23,823 nt of DNA from Burkholderiales bacterium. GTDB taxonomy: Bacteria > Pseudomonadota > Gammaproteobacteria > Burkholderiales > Burkholderiaceae_C. Both the position numbers and the translations under genes were made by a program. How positions within the stretch are numbered: the first letter of the stretch is position 1; the number at the start of each line of letters is the position of its first letter. Where the stretch lies: NCBI GenBank assembly GCA_025352345.1, contig JANXTP010000140.1, forward strand, positions 1 through 23,823, in the 5' to 3' direction. Under the pieces are notes generated by a model. It was given only the letters and a program-made list of their open reading frames with translations, did not search any database and was not told the origin of the DNA. Below, one piece after another: positions 14,013 through 21,050 of this stretch.

Positions 14013-17000
14013 ATGAACCAACCGACCCGCGTCGCCGCCTTCATCCAACGCTGGCGAGGGGTCAGCGGCTCCGAGCGGACCAACTACCAGCTGTTCATAG
14101 CCGACCTGTGTGATCTGCTCGGCGTGCCGCACCCCGAACCGGCGCACGAACACACCCGCGACAACGCCTATGTGTTCGAGCGCCGCGTCACCTTCGCGCA
14201 TGGCGACGGCAGCCAGTCCAACGGTTTCATCGACTGCTACAAGCGCAGCGCTTTTGTGCTTGAAGCCAAGCGCATCAAGGCCGGCGTGCAGGCCCAGCAA
14301 ACAGGTGCCACCAGCAAAGCCTTCGACGACGCCCTGCTGCGCGCCCGCTCGCAGGCCGAGGGCTATGCCCGCGCCCTGCCCGCCGCTGAAGGCCGACCGC
14401 CCTTCGTGGTGGTCGTTGATGTGGGCCATGTCATCGAGCTGTACGCCGAATTCACGCGCAGCGGCGCCACCTACACGCCCTTCCCCGATGCGCGCAGCCA
14501 CCGCATCCGCCTCGACGATTTGCACGACGCCGCGCTGCGCGAACGCCTGCGCCTGCTGTGGCTCGATCCGATGGCGCTCGACCCGGCGCGCGCCAGCGCC
14601 AAGGTCACGCGCGAGGTCGCAGTGCAATTGGCCCAGGTGGCGCGCAGCCTGGAGGCCAGCGGCCATGCGCCGCAGGCTGTGGCCGCTTTCTTGACGCGCT
14701 GCCTGTTCAGCATGTTTGCCGAAGACGTGGAGCTGCTGCCGCGCACCGCCAGCGGCGAAGGCGCCTTTATCGATCTGCTCAAGCGCTACGGCGGGCAGCC
14801 CGACACCCTGCAACGCATGCTGCGCGCGCTGTGGGCCGACATGGACCGCGGCGGCTTCAGCGCCGCGCTGGCCCAAGACGTGCTGCGCTTCAACGGCAAG
14901 CTGTTCAAGGCCTCGGCCAGCGACGGCTATGTGCTGCCGCTCAACCGCGAGCAGCTCGACGGCCTGATCAAGGCCGCCGACGCCAACTGGCGCGAGGTCG
15001 AGCCCGCCATCTTCGGCACCCTGCTCGAACGCGCACTCGACCCCACCGAGCGCCACGCCCTCGGCGCGCACTACACACCGCGTGCCTATGTGGAGCGGCT
15101 GGTGCTGCCCACCGTGGTCGAACCCCTGCGTGCCGACTGGGCGAATGCGCAAGCCGCCGCACTGCTGCTGGCGACAGAAGCCAATGCGCTCGAAGGCAAG
15201 AAGCGCGACGACAAACTCGCCGAGGCCCGCGCCGAAATCAAACGCTTCCACCACCAGTTGTGCACCGTGCGCGTGCTCGACCCGGCCTGCGGCAGCGGCA
15301 ACTTTCTGTATGTCACGCTGGAGCATTTGAAGCGCCTTGAAGGCGAGGTGCTCGACCGGCTTGAAAGCCTGGGCGACACCCAGAGCCGCCTCGGCATCGA
15401 GGGCGAAACGGTGAGCCTGCAGCAACTGCGCGGCATCGAGCTCAACGAGCGCGCCGCCGCGCTGGCCGAGATGGTGCTGTGGATCGGCTACTTGCAATGG
15501 CACATCCGCACCTTCGGCAACGCCAGCGTGGCCGAGCCGGTGATCCACGACTACCGCAACATCGAATGCCGCGACGCGGTGCTGGCCTATGACGCGGTGG
15601 AGCCGCTGCAAGACGCCGCCGGCCGCAGCGTGACGCGTTGGGACGGCAAGACCATGAAGCCGCACCCCGCCACCGGCGAACCGGTGCCTGACGAAGCGGC
15701 GCAGGTGATGCAGTGGCGCTATGTGAACCCGCGCCAGGCCGAGTGGCCGCAGGCCGATTTCATCGTGGGGAATCCGCCGTTCATTGGTGCCTCGACGATG
15801 CGCGCGGCACTTGGCGATGGCTACACCGAGGCCTTGCGCAACGCGTGGCCCGAGGTGCCGGAGAGTGCCGACTTCGTCATGTATTGGTGGCAGCGAGCGG
15901 CACTGACGGTGCAGCTCGGCGCGGCGCGGCAGTTCGGGCTCATCACCACCAACAGCGTGCGGCAGACCTTCAATCGGCGGGTGGTTGAACGCGCGCTGGC
16001 TGAGGTTGACGCAGGCGGCGGGGTGGGGCAGGCCGTCACCCTCATGCCGCGGAATACACAGAAATCGGGCGCCAGCCTGCCCCGCCCCGCCGCTGGCAAG
16101 CTCTCGCTGGTGTTTGCGATTCCCGATCACCCGTGGGTCGACAGTGCGCAAGGTGCTGCGGTGCGCATTGCGATGACGGTCGGCGCGGCGGCGTCGGGCG
16201 GCGCGGCCAGCGCGGGGCGCTTGCTCAGCATCGAGGCTGAGATCACGGGCTTCGATGGCGAAGTCGGCGTCGCGCTGCGCGAATCGGTGGGCACGCTGCA
16301 CGCCGATCTGCGCATCGGTGCCGACCTCGCCACTGCGCTCGCCTTACGCGCCAACGCAGGCGTGTCGTCGCCCGGCGTGAAGTTGCACGGCGGCAGGCTT
16401 CATCGTCACGCGTGCTGAAGCGGCTGTGCTCGGCCTCGGCAGCACACCGGGGCTGGAACGCCACATCCGCGAATACCGCAACGGCCGCGACCTGAATGCA
16501 ACGCCGCGCGACGTGCTGCTGATCGACCTCTACGGCCTGACGGCTGAGCAAGTGCGAGTGCGGTTCCCGGCGGTTTATCAGTGGGTGCTCGACCGGGTAA
16601 AGCCAGAGCGCGAGCAGAACAACCGCGCGATCTACCGAGACAACTGGTGGGTGTTTGGCGAGCCGCGCAAAGACTTACGCCCTGCACTCATCGATTTGCC
16701 GCGCTTCATCGCCACCGTTGAAACCAGCAAGCACCGCACGTTCCAGTTTCTCGACGCGAGCGTGCTGCCGGACAACATGCTCATCGCCTTTGGCTTGAGC
16801 GACGCGTTGCAACTCGGCGTGCTGTCGAGCCAGGCGCATGTGCACTGGTCACTTGCAGCAGGCGGACGTCTCGGCGTCGGCAACGACCCGCGCTACAACA
16901 AAACCCGTTGCTTCGAACCCTTCCCCGCCGCCGACACCGGCCTCACCCCCGCCCTCGCCGACCGCATCCGCAGCCTCGCCGAGCAGCTCGATGCGCATCG

Positions 17001-17709
17001 CAAGGCGCGGCAGGCGGCGCACGACAGCGTCACGTTGACCGGCATGTACAACGTGCTGGGCACCCTGCGTCGCGACGAGCCGCTGTCGGCCAAAGACAAG
17101 CTCGTCCACGAGCAGGGCCTGGTGAGCGTGCTGCGCACGCTGCACGACGAGATCGACGCTGCGGTGCTGGCCGCTTACGGCTGGAGCGACTTGCAAGCCG
17201 CGCTGGCCGATCACCGACCAGCCGCAGCCGTGGCGCGCGCGGCGGCGGTTGAAACTTTGCTCGAACGGCTGGTCGCGCTGAACGCCCAACGTGCGGCCGA
17301 AGAAGCCGCTGGCACGGTGCGCTGGCTGCGGCCCGAATTTCAGCAGCGCGCCCCTGCGGCTCACGCCGATGGAAACACCGAAGCCGACACCGGCGCCACG
17401 GCCCCGGCGCAAGCCGAAATGGAAATCGACACCGAGCAGCCCGCCCCCGCCACGCCGGCCATCGCGCCGGCTGCGTCTGCGTCTGCAAGCACAGCGGCCA
17501 CCCGTCGCCCCTGGCCAGCCGGCCTGCCAGAGCAAATCAAAGCCGTGGCCGAGGTGCTGGCCAGCACGCCCGGTGCACTCACCCTCGCCGACCTCGAAGC
17601 CCGCTTCACCGCCCGTGGCCGCTGGCGCGACCGGCTGCCCACCCTGCTCGACACCCTCGAAGCCCTGGGCCGCGCACGGCGCGACGGTGCGGGGTGGCGG
17701 GGGAGTTGA
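14013..17709 (+). pseudogene. MmeI-like Type IIL/IIG restriction-methylation enzyme, split by a one-base insertion at about 16395
   Basis: This is a single-chain restriction endonuclease and DNA adenine methyltransferase of the MmeI type. The N-terminal PD-(D/E)xK site reads Asp74-x9-Glu84-x-Lys86 (F-I-D-C ... E-A-K-R), the same spacing as I recall for MmeI. A helical spacer follows. Methylase motif I D-P-A-C-G-S-G-N is at 423-430 and motif IV N-P-P-F at 587-590. The first frame then runs off at about residue 794, ending at a stop at 16416-16418. Removing A16395 restores continuous coding (G-F-I-V-T-R-A-E-A) into the target-recognition region and beyond. The restored protein would be about 1231 residues, versus about 920 for MmeI. 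The excess is mostly an Ala/Pro/Thr linker (about 1110-1165) and a terminal helical, winged-helix-like domain. No clear Shine-Dalgarno precedes the ATG. The break could be an assembly error or real inactivation. Confidence 0.85.
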
Positions 17710-17710
17710 G

Positions 17711-17738
17711 GGATCGGCCTTGGCAGACAATCCGATCC
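17711..17738. promoter_or_regulatory. Inverted repeat upstream of mntA, possible operator
   Basis: GGATCGG (17711-17717) and CCGATCC (17732-17738) form a perfect 7-bp dyad separated by 14 bases. It lies in the 41-base gap between the restriction gene stop and the mntA ATG. An operator for the HEPN-MNT pair or a terminator for the restriction gene are both possible; there is no T-run. Confidence 0.35.
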
Positions 17739-17750
17739 TGAAAGCCAGTC

Positions 17751-18041
17751 ATGAAACCATCACACGCCCTTCAAATTCACCGCGCTGCGATTCGTGGCGT
17801 CGTCCATGCGCACCGTGGATGCAACGCGCGGGTGTTTGGCTCGGTGCTGCAAGGCACCGATGCCGAGGGCAGCGACTTGGACATCCTGGTCGACACCACG
17901 GCCGAGACCACGCTGTTCGACATCGGCGCGATGCGCCATGAATTGCGCAAGCTGCTCGGCGTGCAGGTCGACGTGCTGACGCCGCAGGCACTGCCAGCGA
18001 AGTTTCGCGATCAGGTCATTGCGCTGGCGCTGCCGATATGA
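17751..18041 (+). CDS. mntA: MNT-type nucleotidyltransferase antitoxin
   Basis: The 96-residue product is a minimal nucleotidyltransferase. It has Gly30-Ser31 followed after ten residues by Asp42-L-Asp44 (G-S-x10-D-x-D), and a third acidic residue Asp74 in V-Q-V-D-V-L-T. All catalytic positions are intact. In studied HEPN-MNT pairs the MNT protein adds AMP to a tyrosine next to the HEPN active site and so neutralises the toxin. The stop overlaps the hepT start (ATGA), so the two are co-translated. By eye this pair is less GC-rich than its neighbours, which may signal transfer. Confidence 0.92.
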   Translation: MKPSHALQIHRAAIRGVVHAHRGCNARVFGSVLQGTDAEGSDLDILVDTTAETTLFDIGAMRHELRKLLGVQVDVLTPQALPAKFRDQVIALALPI

Positions 18042-18415
18042 ACCGACACCCGCAGCGATTGCCCGACTACCTCGGTCACATCGTTCAAGCCATCGAGCGC
18101 ATTGAGCGGTACACCCAATCGCTGGACGAAGCGTCGTTCGTCGGCAATGAACTCGCGCAAGATGCCGTGATTCGGAATTTCGAAGTGATTGGTGAGGCCA
18201 GCCGGAACATCGAACGAAATCATCCGGACTTCGCTGCGGCTCATCCCGAGTTGCCTCTGGCCTTCGCCTATGAAATGCGCAACGCGCTTGCACACGGGTA
18301 CTTCACGGTGGACTTGGTACTCGTGTGGAGAACGTTGAAAAACGATCTGCCCTCCCTCAAGAAAGCGATCGAGGCACTGCTAGCACCAGGTCAGTCGGAT
18401 TCTGAAATCCCCTGA
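18038..18415 (+). CDS. hepT: HEPN-domain ribonuclease toxin (HepT, DUF86)
   Basis: The 125-residue all-helical protein belongs to the DUF86/HepT family. Its catalytic signature is Arg81-N-A-L-A-His86-G-Tyr88, matching R-x4-H-x-Y, in which Tyr is the AMPylation site in characterised systems. The N-terminal helix (L-P-D-Y-L-G-H-I-V-Q-A-I-E-R-I) and the A-V-I-R-N-F-E-V-I-G-E-A segment (43-54) are also typical. The toxin is an RNase whose target here is unknown. It overlaps mntA by four bases upstream. Its TGA shares a base with the ATG of the RIO-type kinase (TGATG), so three genes may be translated in series. Confidence 0.93.
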   Translation: MNRHPQRLPDYLGHIVQAIERIERYTQSLDEASFVGNELAQDAVIRNFEVIGEASRNIERNHPDFAAAHPELPLAFAYEMRNALAHGYFTVDLVLVWRTLKNDLPSLKKAIEALLAPGQSDSEIP

Positions 18416-19263
18416 TGAAACCCCCTGCCCGGCTGCAACCCCTGATCGATGAAGGCCTGATCGACACCGTCGTACGGCAGCTGATGAGCGGCAAGGAGGC
18501 GATGGTGTTCGTGGTGCGCTGCGGTGACGACACGCGCTGCGCCAAGGTCTACAAAGAAGCCACGCAGCGCAGCTTCCGGCAGGCGGTGGACTACACCGAG
18601 AACCGCAAGGTCAAGAACTCGCGCCAGGCCCGCGCGATGGCCAAGGGCAGCAAGTTTGGCCGCGAGTCGCACGAAGCGGCCTGGCAAAGCGCCGAGGTCG
18701 ATGCGCTGTACCGGCTGGCTGCTGCGGGCGTGCGGGTGCCCAAGCCCTACAACTTCCACGATGGCGTGCTGCTGATGGAGTTGGTGACCGACGCCGACGG
18801 CGACGCCGCACCGCGCCTGAACGATGTGATCTTCACGCCCGAAGAAGCGCGCACCCACCACGCGAGCCTGCTGATTGAGGTGGTGCGCATGCTGTGTGCG
18901 GGCGTTGTGCATGGCGACTTGTCGGAATTCAACATCCTGCTGGCGGCCGACGGGCCGGTGATCATCGACCTGCCGCAAGCCATCGACGCGGCCGGCAACA
19001 ACCATGCGCCGTGCATGCTGCTGCGCGATGTGGCCAACCTGCGCAACTTCTTCGGCCGCTGGGCAACAGAGCTGCTGCCCACGCAGTTCGGGCCCGAAAT
19101 CTGGGCGCTGTATGAGCGCGGGGTGCTGTCCCCCGAGGCGGTGTTGACCGGCCGCTATGAGCCCCAGCAAGGCGCCGTCGATCTGAGCAGCGTGATGCGC
19201 GAGATCGACGATGCGCGGGCCGAGGAACAAGCGCGCCGCCTGCGCATGGCCACGGCCTCCTGA
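18415..19263 (+). CDS. RIO-family (RIO1-like) atypical protein kinase
   Basis: The 282-residue product has the RIO kinase core. S-G-K-E-A-M-V-F (25-32) is the modified ATP loop, C-A-K-V-Y-K-E carries the ATP-contacting Lys44, H-G-D-L-S-E-F-N (166-173) is the catalytic loop with Asp168 and Asn173, and I-I-D-L-P-Q-A-I-D (183-191) carries metal-binding Asp185. All active-site residues are intact. RIO kinases act in ribosome maturation in archaea and eukaryotes; bacterial roles are poorly defined. The ATG overlaps the hepT stop by one base (TGATG) and no Shine-Dalgarno is visible, so translation may depend on reinitiation from hepT. It converges on glsA with a 15-base gap. Confidence 0.9.
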   Translation: MKPPARLQPLIDEGLIDTVVRQLMSGKEAMVFVVRCGDDTRCAKVYKEATQRSFRQAVDYTENRKVKNSRQARAMAKGSKFGRESHEAAWQSAEVDALYRLAAAGVRVPKPYNFHDGVLLMELVTDADGDAAPRLNDVIFTPEEARTHHASLLIEVVRMLCAGVVHGDLSEFNILLAADGPVIIDLPQAIDAAGNNHAPCMLLRDVANLRNFFGRWATELLPTQFGPEIWALYERGVLSPEAVLTGRYEPQQGAVDLSSVMREIDDARAEEQARRLRMATAS

Positions 19264-19278
19264 AGGCGTCCGCGTCGA

Positions 19279-20256
19279 TCAGATCACGTGTTTCAGGAAA
19301 TGGGAGCCGCTGTTCATGAAGTTGAACGCATGCAGGCCCAGGTCGTCGGCAAGGTCGCAGTAGGCCTTGATGCCGCGCACGCTGTTACCACGCGCGTCGA
19401 GCCGGGGTGAATAGGTGCCGATGCCGAGCTGCCGGTTGACCACGCCCAAGATACCGCCACCGACACCGCTCTTGGCCGGGATGCCGACGCGGAACATCCA
19501 TTCGCCGGCATAGTCGTACATGCCGCAGGTGGCCATCACCGACAGCACATCCTGCACGCTGGCCATCTCGAAGACATGTTCCTTCGTCAGCGGGTTGACG
19601 CCGAGGTTGGCCAGCGTGGCGCCCATCACCGCCAGGTCGCGCGCGGTGACGCGCACCGAGCACTGCAGGAAATACAGCTCCAGCGTCTGCATGTTGGAGG
19701 CCGGGTCCATGCGGTCGAAGTGGGTCATCAACCAGGCCAGTGCGCGGTTGCGGTGCCCGGTTTCGGCTTCCGACGCGTAAACCGATTCATCAATGCTCAG
19801 CTCGCGACCCGCTGCCGCGCTGAAGCAGCGCAGCAGCTTGGCGCGCCGCTCGGCAAAGTCGGCCCCTTCGATGAAGCCGGCGGTGGTGATCGCCCCGGCG
19901 TTGACCATCGGGTTGAAGGCGCGGTTGCTGGCGTCGAGCGCGATGGAATTGAAGGCGTCGCCGCTGGGCTCGATGCCGACGCGCTCCAGCACCTTGTCGC
20001 GCCCGTGCACCGACAGCGCATGCGCATAGACCAGCGCCTTCGAGCACGACTGGATGGTGAACTCGACCTGGCTGTCGCCCACCTCGAAGATGTCGCCCTG
20101 CGTCGAGACGACGCAAATCCCGAAATGGTCGGGGTTCGCCCGCATGAGTGCCGGGATGTACGAGGCGACCTGGCCCTCATCGACCTGCTGGTGGCGGGCG
20201 TGCACCGCCGCCAGCAGATCTTGAATCACAGAACCATCGGGCCGGGGCTTGGACAT
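19279..20256 (-). CDS. glsA: Glutaminase
   Basis: The enzyme hydrolyses glutamine to glutamate and ammonia and has a serine beta-lactamase-like fold. The active-site S-x-x-K is in F-T-I-Q-S-C-S-K, giving Ser70 and Lys73. Further family segments are N-R-A-F-N-P-M-V-N-A-G-A-I, M-D-P-A-S-N-M-Q-T-L-E-L-Y-F, and A-K-S-G-V-G-G-G-I-L-G-V-V near the end. Length is 325 residues, slightly above the usual 305-310. The ATG at 20256 was preferred because upstream in-frame ATGs add Arg-rich sequence that overlaps the exonuclease gene. No strong Shine-Dalgarno is seen. It lies 92 bases downstream of the exonuclease on the same strand and could share its transcript. Confidence 0.94.
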   Translation of the reverse strand: MSKPRPDGSVIQDLLAAVHARHQQVDEGQVASYIPALMRANPDHFGICVVSTQGDIFEVGDSQVEFTIQSCSKALVYAHALSVHGRDKVLERVGIEPSGDAFNSIALDASNRAFNPMVNAGAITTAGFIEGADFAERRAKLLRCFSAAAGRELSIDESVYASEAETGHRNRALAWLMTHFDRMDPASNMQTLELYFLQCSVRVTARDLAVMGATLANLGVNPLTKEHVFEMASVQDVLSVMATCGMYDYAGEWMFRVGIPAKSGVGGGILGVVNRQLGIGTYSPRLDARGNSVRGIKAYCDLADDLGLHAFNFMNSGSHFLKHVI

Positions 20257-20334
20257 GGCATTCAGGCGTATCGCGCGCAGGCTGTAGACACGGGCGCGAG
20301 GTACGCAAAACATATGCCACCCGGTGTGCCGACG

Positions 20335-20348
20335 GCGGCGGCCGCCGC
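20335..20348. other. 14-bp perfect GC palindrome directly after the exonuclease stop
   Basis: GCGGCGGCCGCCGC is a perfect palindrome adjoining the exonuclease stop codon, in the gap before glsA. It could fold into a short, very stable stem at the mRNA 3' end. It has no T-run, and such GC palindromes also arise by chance in this composition. Confidence 0.25.
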
Positions 20349-21050
20349 TCAACCAGGCCGTCGGGTGGCCTCTGCCTTGGGGCCGCGCACGAAAAGCTGG
20401 CCCAGCGTCGAGCGGCCCGCTTTGCGCGCCAGGCTGAGCAGCTTCAGAAACACCAGCGCGGTGATGAAAGCGTCTCCGGCGGCGGTGTGCCGGTCGTGCG
20501 GCAACACGCCGAAGCGGGCACACAAGGCATCGAGCGAACAGCCATCGGGCGGCCGCTCGGCTGACGGCGGCAGCAGCGCGTCGAGTTCCAGGGTCAGCTC
20601 CATGGTGTCGATGTAGCGGTTGCGCAACTGGATGCCGAAGTGGCGGTCGCAGGCGGCATCGAGCATGTCGATGTCGAAGCCGATGTGGTGCCCGACGATC
20701 ACGCCGTCCCCCAAGTAGGCCAGGAAGGCCAGCAGCGCCTCGGGCTCACTGGCGCCGCCGCGGGCCTCGTCCCGCGTGATGCCGTGTACCGTCACCGACG
20801 ACTGGTTGTGCTCGATCGTCAACAGCGCGTCGAAGACATCGGACAGATCGATCTGCCCCCCGTTGACGGCCACGGCGCCGATGGTGATGACACGGTCGCG
20901 CCGCAGGTCGAGCCCGGTGGTCTCCGAGTCCAGCACGACGAAGCGCACCGCGGCGGCCGGGGTGCTGTCATCCCACGACGCCGCGAAGGTCTGCACGTAC
21001 GCGGCGATGGCCGAGCTTGCTGCTGGCAGCTTCAGTGCGGGCGCGTCCAT
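20349..21050 (-). CDS. DnaQ-like DEDDh 3'-5' exonuclease
   Basis: The 233-residue protein carries the complete DEDDh set. Exo I is L-D-S-E-T-T-G-L-D with Asp41 and Glu43, Exo II is H-H-I-G-F-D-I-D-M-L with Asp126, and Exo III is H-T-A-A-G-D-A with His188 and Asp193. A leading 35 residues precede the fold. Unlike the polymerase III epsilon subunit it has no recognisable polymerase-binding tail, so it is a stand-alone relative; DNA or RNA substrate is unknown. Its ATG overlaps the 3' end of the cNMP/CBS/DUF294 gene by 19 bases, so the two are translationally coupled, a pairing I recall from other proteobacteria. Confidence 0.92.
   Translation of the reverse strand: MDAPALKLPAASSAIAAYVQTFAASWDDSTPAAAVRFVVLDSETTGLDLRRDRVITIGAVAVNGGQIDLSDVFDALLTIEHNQSSVTVHGITRDEARGGASEPEALLAFLAYLGDGVIVGHHIGFDIDMLDAACDRHFGIQLRNRYIDTMELTLELDALLPPSAERPPDGCSLDALCARFGVLPHDRHTAAGDAFITALVFLKLLSLARKAGRSTLGQLFVRGPKAEATRRPG

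Noticed and set aside
13455..16301. A 948-codon open frame on the minus strand opposite vapBC and the restriction gene
   Set aside because: It is opposite recognisable coding sequence with intact family motifs. Its translation is Arg/Ala/His/Val-rich without any domain, typical of antisense frames in GC-rich DNA.
16385..16420. Phase variation of the restriction gene by repeat slippage
   Set aside because: Only two to three GGC units are present, with no long homopolymer or tandem repeat, so slippage at phase-variable rates is unlikely.
13204..18420. Prophage or integrative element
   Set aside because: No integrase, transposase, tRNA target, terminal inverted repeat or flanking direct repeat was found; base composition by eye differs only mildly, chiefly in mntA-hepT.
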